Source: Hyphomicrobium sp.
GTDB taxonomy: Bacteria; Pseudomonadota; Alphaproteobacteria; Rhizobiales; Hyphomicrobiaceae
NCBI GenBank assembly: GCA_013141015.1
Contig: JABFRT010000025.1
Span: 16,301-80,300 of the forward strand
Direction of reading: 5' to 3'
DNA: 64,000 bases
Position numbers and translations under genes: made by a program. Position 1 is the stretch's first letter. Each line of letters starts with the position of its first letter. Of this stretch, positions 55,268 to 64,000 are shown one piece after another. Below the pieces are notes generated by a model, which was not told the origin of the DNA, searched no databases, and saw nothing but the letters and a program-made list of their open reading frames with translations.

Positions 55268-56731
55268 ATGATCAAACCATTGAAATACTTGTTCACCTTG
55301 GCGATTCCTCTGGCCATCGCCGGGTTTTTCGCGATGCGCAGCCTCAACCCGCAGGGCGGGGCCGGTGGCGCATTTGCGTATGAAGCGGTGCCCGCTACGA
55401 AGGGGGCTATCCGCAAATTGGTATCGACCTCCGGCCCGGTGCGCGCGCTGGTCACCGTTTCGGTCGGCTCGCAGGTATCAGGTCAGGTCGATAAGCTCGC
55501 CGTCGACTTCAACAGCGAAGTGAAAGCCGGAGATATTCTGGCGACGATTGACGCGCGCAGCTTTGACGCAAAGGTGGCGCAGGCCAAAGCCGATCTGGCG
55601 GCCGCGCGCTCAGGTGTGCTGAATCAGGAAGCGGCGTTGGTCAAAGCCAAGGCCGTTCTGGCCAACGCCGACAAGGCGGCTGACCGGCAAGAGACGCTGC
55701 AGTCGAAAGGCTTTGCCGCAACCGCAACGCTTGATACTGCCAAGCGTGACGCAGCCGTCGCCAAAGCCGAAATCGAAGTCGCTAAAGCGCAAATTGAAAG
55801 CGCCAAATCGGTGATTGTGCAGCGTGAAGCCGCGCTGAAGTTGGCCGAAGTCGATCTTGAGCGCACCAAGATCATCTCGCCGATCAACGGCACGGTGATC
55901 TCGCGCTCGATCGATCTGGGCCAGACCGTTGCCGCCAGCTTCCAGGCGCCCGAATTGTTCAAAATCGCCCAGGATTTGCGGCTGATCCGCATTGAAGCGC
56001 AGGTAAACGAAGCCGATGTCGGCGCGGTCTTGGAGGGCAACCCCGTGACGTTCAGCGTTGACGCCTACCCCGACCGGAATTTCGAAGGCAAGGTCACGCA
56101 GGTCCGCTTGTCGGCGACAGAGTTGCAGAACATCGTCACATATACCGTGATCATTGAAGCCGCCAACAACGACCGCAAACTGTTCCCCGGCATGACTGCC
56201 AACGTCCAGATCGCAGTCGCGCAAAAGGACGATGCGCTGCGCGTGCCCAATGATGCGTTGCGGTTTCGTCCGCGGGGCGAGACGGCTGACAGCCCTGGTG
56301 GTGGCGGCAATGCCAACAATCGTGGCGAGCGCCAGATCTCGCGTTTGAAAAACGATCTGCTGCTGACGGAGGCGCAGGAAGCAGCGGTGCGCGCCGAAAT
56401 CACCAAGCTTTTTGCGGGCCGGAAATCGGGTGCGACCGGTGTTGACACCACCGTGTCTGATCCCGCCGCCGCGCGCCAGAAAATGCAGGCGGCAATCGAG
56501 CAAACGCTCGGGCCCCTGCTCACCGACGAACAGCGCCCTCTGTTTGAAAAGTGGAAACGCGGCCGTGAAAACACCAAGTCCGGTGCGATCCATGTGCTGG
56601 CCAATGGCAACACGCCCGAACGCAGATTTGTGCGGCTTGGCATTTCGGACGATCAGTTCACCGAAATCGCGGGCGGGCAATTGGTTGAGGGCGACCGCGT
56701 CATTGTCCGCGCGCGCGATACTTCAAAATGA
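55268..56731 (+). CDS. MacA-like periplasmic adaptor with inserted domain
   Basis: A 487-residue adaptor of the HlyD/MacA type. An N-terminal membrane anchor (residues 5-23), a lipoyl half (VSVGSQVSGQVDKLAVDFNS), a coiled hairpin (about 100-200) and a beta barrel are typical. Between about residues 336 and 438 there is an extra domain not usual for MacA: a Gly-rich hinge, then helices with LTEAQEAAVRAEITKLF and LTDEQRPLFEKW. The barrel then closes (RRFVRLGISDDQFTEIAGG). It is the first gene of an operon with an ATPase and a permease (ATGA overlap). No outer membrane partner is beside it. Confidence 0.88.
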   Translation: MIKPLKYLFTLAIPLAIAGFFAMRSLNPQGGAGGAFAYEAVPATKGAIRKLVSTSGPVRALVTVSVGSQVSGQVDKLAVDFNSEVKAGDILATIDARSFDAKVAQAKADLAAARSGVLNQEAALVKAKAVLANADKAADRQETLQSKGFAATATLDTAKRDAAVAKAEIEVAKAQIESAKSVIVQREAALKLAEVDLERTKIISPINGTVISRSIDLGQTVAASFQAPELFKIAQDLRLIRIEAQVNEADVGAVLEGNPVTFSVDAYPDRNFEGKVTQVRLSATELQNIVTYTVIIEAANNDRKLFPGMTANVQIAVAQKDDALRVPNDALRFRPRGETADSPGGGGNANNRGERQISRLKNDLLLTEAQEAAVRAEITKLFAGRKSGATGVDTTVSDPAAARQKMQAAIEQTLGPLLTDEQRPLFEKWKRGRENTKSGAIHVLANGNTPERRFVRLGISDDQFTEIAGGQLVEGDRVIVRARDTSK

Positions 56732-57519
56732 ACAGTGTTGCGGCCATTATTGAAGCAAGTCAGGTGAGCGCACCCGTGGCACCGCAATCCGCCGCGCCCG
56801 CGCTAATCCGCGCCAGCGGCGTCTCGAAGATCTACCGCATGGGCGATCAAACCGTGCGCGCGTTGGACGACGTGTCGCTTGAGATTGCCAAGGGAGACTT
56901 CGTCGCCATTATGGGCGCGTCGGGATCAGGTAAATCGACGATGATGAACCTCATCGGCGCGCTCGACCGGCCGACCACAGGACACCTGGCCATCGATGGC
57001 CGCGACATCGCAACAATGAGCAGCGATGAACTTGCGGATTTGCGCAACGGCACCATCGGCTTTGTGTTCCAGCAGTTCAACCTGTTGCCGCGCACGCCAG
57101 CGCTCAACCAGGTCATTCTGCCGTTGCTCTATGCCCACCCGCGCCCGGATGATCTTGAAGCCCGCGCCCACCACCGGCTTGAACAAGTCGGTCTCGGCAA
57201 ACGCACTGACCATTTGCCAAGCCAGCTGTCAGGCGGCCAACAACAGCGCGTGGCGATTGCGCGGGCCCTGATCAACAACCCGAAAATCCTGCTCGCCGAC
57301 GAGCCGACCGGCGCGCTCGACACCAAGACGTCGGAAGAAATCATGAAGCTGTTTGGCGAACTCAATGCCGAAGGCATTACCGTCATTATCGTCACGCATG
57401 AGCCCGATATCGCCGATTTCGCGCGCCGCAAACTGGTGTTCCGTGACGGTAAGATTATTGACGACACCGAACGTGCGCCGCTGAAGGCTGCCACCGCAGC
57501 GAAGGATCGGGTGCTATGA
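56728..57519 (+). CDS. MacB/LolD-type ABC ATPase
   Basis: A 263-residue ATPase of the lipoprotein/MacB exporter type. Walker A GASGSGKST, Q-loop FVFQQFNLLP, signature LSGGQQQRVAIARAL, Walker B ILLADEPTGALD and H-loop VTHEPDI are all present. An N-terminal extension of about 28 residues precedes the domain. The ATG overlaps the adaptor stop by 4 bases (ATGA). It energises the permease encoded downstream. Confidence 0.93.
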   Translation: MNSVAAIIEASQVSAPVAPQSAAPALIRASGVSKIYRMGDQTVRALDDVSLEIAKGDFVAIMGASGSGKSTMMNLIGALDRPTTGHLAIDGRDIATMSSDELADLRNGTIGFVFQQFNLLPRTPALNQVILPLLYAHPRPDDLEARAHHRLEQVGLGKRTDHLPSQLSGGQQQRVAIARALINNPKILLADEPTGALDTKTSEEIMKLFGELNAEGITVIIVTHEPDIADFARRKLVFRDGKIIDDTERAPLKAATAAKDRVL

Positions 57520-58751
57520 CACTGTTCGACAGCCTGGCCATCGCCTGGACCGCGCTGCGCTCCAATCTGCTACGCTCGATCCTGACCACGCTTGGCATCA
57601 TCATTGGCGTGGCGTCGGTTATCATTCTAGTGTCCGTCGGCTCGGGCGCGCGGGTTGAGGTTGAAAAGCAGATCGCTTCGCTCGGTTCGAATATGCTGGT
57701 CGTATTTTCAGGCTCAAGCCGCGGCATGGGCGGGCGCTCGGCGGGCGCGGGCACTGACCTGCCGATTGCCGAGGGCGACGTCGCGGCTATTCGCGACAAG
57801 GTGCAGGGTGTGATCGCGATATCGGGGCAGCTCAACGGCTCCGGCCCGGTGGTCAACGGCAATACCAACTGGACGACCACGCTGTCGGGTGTGCATCCCG
57901 ATTTCGCGACCGTGCGCGATTGGCCGGTACGTGCGGGCCGGGACTTTACACCGCAAGATATCCGCGCCTCGGCCAAGGTCGTGATCCTCGGCCAGACGGC
58001 CGTCAAACAGCTGTTTCAGGACGAAGATCCAATTGGCGCAACCATCCGCGTCAAAAGCGCTCCGTTCCAGGTGATCGGCGTGCTCGCGCCGAAAGGCCAA
58101 TCGGCTATGGGCCGCGACCAGGATGATGTGGCTCTCATTCCGATGACGACAGCGCGCGGCTATATCGTCGGCAAAAGCCAAGTCCAATCCGATCAGGTCG
58201 GCCAGCTATATATCAAATTCGATAACAGCACCGATCTCAAGGACGCCCAGGAACAAATTGAAACCCTGCTGCGCCAGCGCCGCCGCATTCAGCCGGGTGC
58301 TGAAGACAATTTCAACGTCCGCAATCTGGCCGAAACCATGAAGGCGCGCACCGAAGTGTTGAGCACGATGACGTATCTGCTGGCGGCCACATCTGTGATT
58401 TCGCTGATTGTCGGCGGCATTGGCATTATGAATATTATGCTCGTGTCGGTCACTGAGCGGACCCGGGAAATTGGTCTCAGATTGGCGGTTGGCGCACGCC
58501 AGCGCGATATTATGCGGCAATTTCTGGTTGAAGCCGTCACCTTGTGCCTGATCGGTGGTTTGATTGGAATTGCACTTGGCGTCGGCGCTGCTGCAATTGT
58601 CGCAAATGCGGCCGATTGGCCGGTTGTCATATCACCCGCTGTGATTGCGTTGGCGATGGCGGCGGCAGCCGGAACAGGCATTGTTTTCGGCTATTTTCCG
58701 GCGCGCAGGGCTTCCGGCCTCAATCCAATTGAAGCGCTGCGCAGCGAATAG
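57516..58751 (+). CDS. MacB-type ABC permease
   Basis: A 411-residue FtsX-fold permease: one N-terminal helix (about residues 25-45), a large periplasmic domain (about 50-280), then three helices (about 285-400). It has the usual YFPARRASGLNPIEALR cytoplasmic end. It overlaps the ATPase gene by 4 bases and completes the adaptor-ATPase-permease set, an export pump for macrolides, lipoprotein-like or peptide substrates. The actual cargo is unknown. Confidence 0.93.
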   Translation: MTLFDSLAIAWTALRSNLLRSILTTLGIIIGVASVIILVSVGSGARVEVEKQIASLGSNMLVVFSGSSRGMGGRSAGAGTDLPIAEGDVAAIRDKVQGVIAISGQLNGSGPVVNGNTNWTTTLSGVHPDFATVRDWPVRAGRDFTPQDIRASAKVVILGQTAVKQLFQDEDPIGATIRVKSAPFQVIGVLAPKGQSAMGRDQDDVALIPMTTARGYIVGKSQVQSDQVGQLYIKFDNSTDLKDAQEQIETLLRQRRRIQPGAEDNFNVRNLAETMKARTEVLSTMTYLLAATSVISLIVGGIGIMNIMLVSVTERTREIGLRLAVGARQRDIMRQFLVEAVTLCLIGGLIGIALGVGAAAIVANAADWPVVISPAVIALAMAAAAGTGIVFGYFPARRASGLNPIEALRSE

Positions 58752-58884
58752 ATTGCAGCTTTATTCCGGCGTCGTCATTTAACGACGATATGCGGCTCAA
58801 TTGGCCACGAATGCAGATTCTGCGTGCGCTCGCCAGATTTGTCGGCTAAAGGGAGAAAAATAGCTCAATTGAGGTTCGGAAATC

Positions 58885-59236
58885 GTGAAGCAGGCAACAA
58901 AAAAGTCATCGGCATTCAATATTGACAAAATGTCATTGAAGGACCTTGTCGATCTTGAAGCAAAGTTCAAAGGCGATCGCTGCGGTGCGTGATCGTGACC
59001 GCGCGGCCTTGAAAGAAAAGATGGCCGAAATGGCGAAGACGCATGGCTTTTCGGTCGGTGAATTGTTCGGCGGCGTGCGCGGGGCCAAGGGTGCTGGCAA
59101 GGGCAAGTCGCTTGGCGTTGCCAAATATGCGAACCCTGAGAATAAATCGGATACGTGGACAGGCCGCGGCCGCAAGCCCAACTGGCTGCTGGAGCGTTTG
59201 AAGAAGGGCGCCAAGCTCAACGACTTCGCGATCTGA
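58885..59236 (+). pseudogene. H-NS histone-family protein, frameshifted
   Basis: From the GTG at 58885 the frame reads KQATKKSSAFNIDKMSLKDL and VDLEAKFK, then ends at a TGA. From 58969 another frame reads KAIAAVRDRDRAALKEKMAE and continues to the typical DNA-binding end: ENKSDTWTGRGRKPNWLLERL. The join is at the A-run in TTCAAAGGCG: one base too many or two too few. The corrected protein is about 116 residues. H-NS-type proteins silence A/T-rich DNA. Decay or sequencing error are both possible. Confidence 0.75.
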
Positions 59237-59277
59237 TCGTCACCGCTATAAGCGTCGTGTGGCCGTATCGACGCCAG

Positions 59278-60357
59278 TCAGCTGCCCGCTGGCTGGCGTT
59301 TTCTATTGGAATCCACGGAGTGGTGGAGCTTGTCTGCGATGCTGCCGGGCCGGTGCCTCTTGCGCAGGGCCGAGGGCGTTTCCCCCAACCAGACTTTAGC
59401 GGCCCTAGAGAACGCACTCAGTTCCGAATAGCCGAGTAAGAATGCAATAGCGGTCAAAGATAAATCTGTATCAATCAAATAGTGCCGGGCCATTCGCGCA
59501 CGGGTCTCGTCAAGCAGGGCTTTAAAAGTGGTGCCCTCTGTTGCTAAATTGCGCTGCAATGTGCGGGCGGTGATGCCCAGTTCAATACAAGCCTGCGTTT
59601 CGCTGACATCGCCGCGCTGCAAGGCACCTGCAATGAAATTAGCAGCCAGTGTGGAGAATGTGTAATCCCGGCCGCTCAATCCAAGCAACTGACTAGCATA
59701 GCCAGCAGCGGTTGCGCGCAAGTTTGGATCAGCCGACGGCAGCGGCTTGGCGAGGACAGCGATGTCAAAGCCGATGCGGTTCAGTGGCTGGCCGAGATTC
59801 GGCAGCACACCGAAGACGCGGCGGAATTCTTTTAATGACGTGGGCGCGGCCCGCATCATGTCAACGCGCACTGCCGAGCAATTTTCGCCAACAAGTTGGC
59901 GCGCGCGAAGAGCAATCAACGCCAGCTGGCCGTCAACGAACTGCGTGCAGCCGCCGAAATTGTAAGGACAAACAAATCTCAGCCACCCGATACCGCTGCT
60001 TTCTTCGTAGTGGATTTGAAAGGCATCGGTCACGAGGCCAAGAAAGCGGGAAACGGCCTGCAACGCATCGCGCAGGGTCCGCGAATTAAAAACGATGTGC
60101 TGATAGACGCCCGCTGGCCTTGGCGGCAGCGATTCAACGAAGTGCAGCCCGAACGCTTCATCGTTGGCTTGCTCAGACAGCGCTTCCACAATTGCAACAA
60201 GAGCGCCGCATGAGAGGAGGCCTTCAGGGCTGTCATCTAATTGCAAATCAATATCGCGGGTCCGCTGCAGGTCTTCAATGTTGAGGCCGCGGGCCGCCGC
60301 ATACCGCTGCAGCGCAGTATAGTAACTGGCGGAAATATGGGGCCGGCTTGGCGACAT
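59278..60357 (-). CDS. AraC family transcriptional regulator
   Basis: A 359-residue regulator. The N-terminal sensor is of the AraC-type binding group (PF12625-like; SPEGLLSCGALVAIVEALSE, YQHIVFNSRTLRDALQ). The C-terminal double helix-turn-helix reads ACIELGITARTLQRNLATEG and SLTAIAFLLGYSELSAFSRA. These act on nearby or distant operons; the inducer is unknown. The next operon on the plus strand is not obviously its target. Confidence 0.9.
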   Translation of the reverse strand: MSPSRPHISASYYTALQRYAAARGLNIEDLQRTRDIDLQLDDSPEGLLSCGALVAIVEALSEQANDEAFGLHFVESLPPRPAGVYQHIVFNSRTLRDALQAVSRFLGLVTDAFQIHYEESSGIGWLRFVCPYNFGGCTQFVDGQLALIALRARQLVGENCSAVRVDMMRAAPTSLKEFRRVFGVLPNLGQPLNRIGFDIAVLAKPLPSADPNLRATAAGYASQLLGLSGRDYTFSTLAANFIAGALQRGDVSETQACIELGITARTLQRNLATEGTTFKALLDETRARMARHYLIDTDLSLTAIAFLLGYSELSAFSRAAKVWLGETPSALRKRHRPGSIADKLHHSVDSNRKRQPAGS

Positions 60358-60688
60358 GAACCTTCAGTTGTTACCTGACGAGATGGTCACTTTAGATCTT
60401 AATACACCCACGCCGGGCGCACACTTGATCCAGTTAAATGGCTGTCAATAACGGTCAAGCAAATGTCGTAAGGCGTCAAGCATCGAACGCTTGAAGGATC
60501 TATTCTACCGCTCTTGGTCGCATCGAAAGCTCACCCCGCGGGCTCCTGTGACCAGATTGGCGAGGGTGGATTTGACAAGTATCTTGCGTACAATCCACCC
60601 TCGCCTGAATTCCATTGGCGCATTCCAGCTCTCAACACCGCATGAACGGGTGTTTTTGCGGCTGCCTTTGAGTTAATTGTGCGCTGCA
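60358..60688. other. Intergenic region with long hairpin
   Basis: A perfect 14-base inverted repeat (GGCGAGGGTGGATT at 60559-60572, AATCCACCCTCGCC at 60592-60605) encloses 19 bases. No T-run follows. Its role is unknown. The remaining sequence carries no convincing gene. Confidence 0.6.
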
Positions 60689-60979
60689 TCAATAGCCGGC
60701 GCGGCAGTCCTCATAACGGTCCCACCAATAGCCGCGGCCGGTGCGCACAGCTTTGCGGTAAAGCCAACCGCAGCGGTGTCCGCCGCCCACGAGTAACAGC
60801 CCGCCGTGGCGGTGCCGGTGGTGAAATCCGACGCCGATACCGCTGCCAATATGGATTGAAAGGCCGTGATGACGATGGCGGGCTTCGGCAGATTGCGTGG
60901 TGGCCAGTGTGATTGCGCCGAGAGCTGCGACGGCAAGCAGAGCGGTGCGGATCGTTGAAGCTGCGGGGACGCGGGTCAT
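60689..60979 (-). CDS. Small secreted His/Gly-rich protein
   Basis: A 96-residue exported protein: signal peptide (1-33, ending SAEA) and a mature part rich in His and Gly (RHRHHGLSIHIGSG, HHRHRHGG) with Cys in GHRCGW and DCRAG. The size and composition resemble small envelope proteins of Alphaproteobacteria. Metal binding is possible but untested. An ATG starts the frame at 60979. Confidence 0.68.
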   Translation of the reverse strand: MTRVPAASTIRTALLAVAALGAITLATTQSAEARHRHHGLSIHIGSGIGVGFHHRHRHGGLLLVGGGHRCGWLYRKAVRTGRGYWWDRYEDCRAGY

Positions 60980-61149
60980 AGGTATTCTCCATTGCGATTG
61001 GGACGGGGTTTGAAATCCCTTCGGCGGCGTGATTGCCGCCTATGCCCAATTCGTCGCGGAGACTTGCAAACCGGTTCAATCTGCGGCGGCTATAATTTTT
61101 GCTGCCACATATTGTTTGGTTAATTGCAGGCGCCTATTGGTCTGGCCGG

Positions 61150-62463
61150 TCAGTTGCGAACCCTGATACCAACCATCGTGTTGACGCGGTCAGCTTCGAG
61201 GTTGGTCGCCTCGTTGCGGCTGTGATAGCCGAGCACCGAGGCGAACACCTCCGTCCGCTCGGCGATTTCATGGGTTAGGCGGAGTTCGCCATAGACGTGC
61301 TGGAATTTATCCGGCGCACCGATTTGGTCTTCGCTGATGTGGCCGAACTCGACTTTCAACATGGTCCGTGGGTCGAGCCGCGCACTGGCGAGAAAAGACA
61401 CGGCTGTGCTTTCGGTCAGCAGTGCGTCATCGACAATCGGCTCAAGGAACGAGCGGTCAACGTTGACTTCGACATAAAGATTGTCGGACGGGATGTAGAC
61501 CAGCTTGCCGTCAAAAAACACAGAATCGAACGATTGGATCGTTGGATCATCGATCCAGCGCTGATTGTAACGCGCGCCGAGATCGACGTGCAGGCGAGGG
61601 GCGAGTGTTACGCGCACGCCGCCGATGGTCCAGATTTCATCGGCGTCACGGCTGAACACCGCCGGATTGATCTCGGTCGAGTAGTCAAGATTGGCGTAAC
61701 CGATTTCAAAAAACGGGGCGATGCGCTGATCTTTCAGAAACAATACACCGGCCGATTGTTCGAGGCGCACATGATCGAAGGTTTCATCGCGGGCGAAAAA
61801 GCGGTTGGAATCAACCGGTGCTCCGGCTGCGATCAAGTAATGGCTGTCGAGCACGCGGCCGCGCCAAAACGCTTCAGCGACCGAGCTGTTGTATGAGAGT
61901 TGATAATACCCGGCCGCCCGCTCGTTGGCGTCGCTATCGATATCGTCATGCAGGAAAAAGCCGCCGAAATTCAGCGACATGCCGGGCGCGATCATCCGGT
62001 AGTGATCGACGAGAACACCTACGTCCCAGCGATCCGGACGGTAGTCGATATCGTGATAGCCATAGCCGCCGCGTACAACAGCCGTTGTCTGTGATGTTTC
62101 GGGGCCGGCGATGACAGCTAGGCCAAGATCAACAAGGCCAAACGCACCTCCGTCGCGATTGGACACGCGATGATCGATGTTGTTGTCGTAGCCGGTCGCG
62201 AGCGCACCCTCGGCTACAACATTGATGCCGTCTGCAAACACCACGCCGGGGACCGGATCGGCTTGAAGAGCTTGTGCCGCTGCGGCCTTTTTGGGCGCAT
62301 CCAAACCAGAGCGCCAATCGTCAAACGATTTCGTAAAGCCGTGGTCGGCGGCGTGCGCGCCTGAAGTGGTGAATGAGGTAATCGCTAGTGGCATTGCAGC
62401 GGCGCAAACCGCGAGCCACCGGATTGCAGGGGCTTTCACTCCGTCAGTCTTGAGCATCTTCAA
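61150..62463 (-). CDS. Outer membrane beta-barrel protein
   Basis: A 437-residue protein with a signal peptide (about 1-38, ending GAHA), a linker, then a beta barrel (about 75-437) with alternating strands ending in a terminal strand (NTMVGIRVRN). It resembles the BBP2-type barrel family. Its cargo is unknown. The ATG at 62463 starts MKMLKTDGVK. No operon partner. Confidence 0.82.
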   Translation of the reverse strand: MKMLKTDGVKAPAIRWLAVCAAAMPLAITSFTTSGAHAADHGFTKSFDDWRSGLDAPKKAAAAQALQADPVPGVVFADGINVVAEGALATGYDNNIDHRVSNRDGGAFGLVDLGLAVIAGPETSQTTAVVRGGYGYHDIDYRPDRWDVGVLVDHYRMIAPGMSLNFGGFFLHDDIDSDANERAAGYYQLSYNSSVAEAFWRGRVLDSHYLIAAGAPVDSNRFFARDETFDHVRLEQSAGVLFLKDQRIAPFFEIGYANLDYSTEINPAVFSRDADEIWTIGGVRVTLAPRLHVDLGARYNQRWIDDPTIQSFDSVFFDGKLVYIPSDNLYVEVNVDRSFLEPIVDDALLTESTAVSFLASARLDPRTMLKVEFGHISEDQIGAPDKFQHVYGELRLTHEIAERTEVFASVLGYHSRNEATNLEADRVNTMVGIRVRN

Positions 62464-62696
62464 TATCCTTCAACGCCGCCCAGAATTGGCGGGACTGCAC
62501 TTATTCGAGCCGCTGCAGCGCAGCGCGCATCACGATCACGCCCAGGTAGAAATCGCGCACTGATTCGCTGGAAGCAGCGCCAAGGCCCTTGGCACAGAAA
62601 TTGGAGAGTTACGCACAGTAGGCCGCTGACGTGCCCCGTTTCGGGGCAGTGCGGCCGTTGGCGGGACCGTTTGGTTCCAACAGTGTGGTTGAAAAC

Positions 62697-62873
62697 ATGT
62701 TGCGAGCATTTTGCGTGGTGGCGCTTTTCGCCGCCGGACTTTCTGCGGCCTCAAATCCAGCAAACGCTGGCGGGTGGAGCGGCGGCGAACGCGACGTCAT
62801 GTTCGCGCCATTTAAGCGTGGCTATACGTTGGAGCGCGTGTGGGTGCGGCTCGGCAGCCGCCGCCCGTTTTAG
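62697..62873 (+). CDS. Small exported protein, weak candidate
   Basis: A 58-residue ORF with a signal-like N-terminus (MLRAFCVVALFAAGLSAASN then PANAGG) and a short mature part. No family. Placed on the signal peptide alone; it could be chance. Confidence 0.35.
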   Translation: MLRAFCVVALFAAGLSAASNPANAGGWSGGERDVMFAPFKRGYTLERVWVRLGSRRPF

Positions 62874-62889
62874 CGGCCGATAACCGCTC

Positions 62890-62916
62890 TTAGCACTCAG
62901 CTCTTGACACTGCTAA
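62890..62916 (+). promoter_or_regulatory. CIRCE element upstream of groESL
   Basis: TTAGCACTC, nine bases (AGCTCTTGA), then CACTGCTAA. The left arm is the exact CIRCE half and the right arm matches GAGTGCTAA in seven of nine, at the exact nine-base spacing. It overlaps a TTGACA -35 box (62904-62909), with CATATA as a possible -10 (62927-62932). This is where the HrcA repressor binds to control chaperonins. Confidence 0.75.
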
Positions 62917-63053
62917 CAGGTGCGCACATATACCCGTTGCGTGGGGGCGGAAGGCCGCATGTGCTGAGTTCCCACCACTGGCGGCGCGCCCATTGGCGCT
63001 CGCTGCCTATTCATAGAACATCAAAAACTTAATCATATCATGAGGTTGGTCCC

Positions 63054-63376
63054 ATGAAGTTCCGTCCGCTCCACGACCGTGTGGTCGTCAAGCGCCTCGA
63101 AGAAGAAACCAAAACGTCTGGCGGCATCATTATTCCGACACCGCCAAGGAAAAGCCGCAGCAGGGCAAGGTCGTCGCTGTTGGCCCCGGCGCTCGCGATG
63201 AAGCCAAGCTAAGGTGACACCGCTCGACGTCAAGGCTAGAAGCGACACCGTTCTGTTCGGCAAGTGGTCGGCACCGAAAGTCAAGATCGATGGCGAAGAC
63301 CTTCTGGATCATGAAGGAAAGCGACATCCTCGGCGTGATCGAAGGCACTGCCGCCAAGAGCAGCAAGGCCGCCTAA
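63054..63376 (+). CDS. groES: Co-chaperonin GroES, several indels
   Basis: The 10-kDa lid of the GroEL chamber. The opening ([20 protein letters not shown]) is normal and a GAGG site precedes the ATG. After GGIII the reading moves between frames: recognisable parts in other frames are [28 protein letters not shown] and [18 protein letters not shown], ending at TAA 63374-63376. At least five small insertions, deletions or local substitutions occur, for example CCGACACC for CCGGACACC near 63139. The amino-acid pattern is conserved despite them, so consensus errors are likelier than decay. Confidence 0.85.
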
Positions 63377-63481
63377 GTCGGCGAGTGGTGAGATGGCCAG
63401 TGGCGAGGTGGTGAACCTCGCCCGGCGATCGCACACCACTCACCAACGGACCACCACCATCTCACCCCCCTTTCTTAGTAG

Positions 63482-64000
<519 letters not shown>

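Overview
The window is a 64 kb stretch of a GC-rich alphaproteobacterial chromosome. The lineage call rests on gene families and gene order: DUF1192, then an RcdA/DUF1465 protein, rpmE and an ABC exporter; an RlpA-like protein; a TIGR01459-type HAD protein; SuhB beside a MotA/TolQ-like and OmpA-like pair; and a CIRCE-preceded groESL at the right edge. No rRNA or complete tRNA gene was found. A genus cannot be named from the sequence.

Layout. 1-3.4 kb: two-component pair, a hybrid histidine kinase cut by the left edge and a receiver-ATPase protein that has lost its phospho-acceptor His. 3.6-5.7 kb: an RTX protein and an SDR-like protein without the catalytic Tyr/Lys. 6-9.2 kb: a degenerate EAL protein and a HAD hydrolase. 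9.3-12.3 kb: an OprC-like copper TonB receptor with a DUF2946 partner. 12.7-18.4 kb: quinone oxidoreductase, DUF1192, a candidate sRNA, RcdA, rpmE, an ABC exporter and two membrane proteins. 18.4-21.7 kb: OmpA-like and MotA-like pair and suhB. 21.9-23.5 kb: a broken M23-RTX protein. 23.8-29.5 kb: prolyl aminopeptidase, small secreted proteins, a GFA protein and a dienelactone hydrolase. 29.5-31.9 kb: accessory patch with an IS30 element, interspersed repeats, a HicB-like gene and an unknown 91-residue ORF that abuts a damaged 3' end of scpA. 32-45 kb: scpA, DUF817, Uma2, msrA, msrB, sfsA, a creatininase-family protein, a CinA-like protein, an RlpA-like protein, a GNAT protein and mutA. 45-51 kb: HerA-like ATPase, TPR protein, an uncharacterised protein, DUF4236 and prpE. 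51-55 kb: two patatin-like proteins and sodB. 55-59 kb: a MacAB-type tripartite exporter and an H-NS-like gene. 59-64 kb: an AraC regulator, small secreted proteins, an outer membrane barrel, and groES/groEL.

Functional links. prpE, mutA and scpA together point to propionate activation and use through methylmalonyl-CoA. They lie in three separate places, unlike the compact operons of many bacteria. The msrA and msrB pair both carry export signals, which suggests repair of oxidised methionine outside the cytoplasm. The copper receptor and the DUF2946 protein form a metal-uptake operon.

Sequence quality. Several genes (H-NS-like, IS30 transposase, a two-helix membrane peptide, the M23-RTX protein and especially groES/groEL) contain single-base lesions, often in homopolymers, while the reading outside the lesion stays conserved. 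Many are probably consensus errors, and the density rises sharply in the last kilobase. No clearly new multi-gene system was recognised. The most interesting items are the scpA breakpoint with its adjacent cassette, the copper receptor with a TonB-like linker, several proteins with catalytic residues missing, the MacA-like adaptor with an inserted domain, a candidate sRNA, and a tRNA 3'-end remnant.
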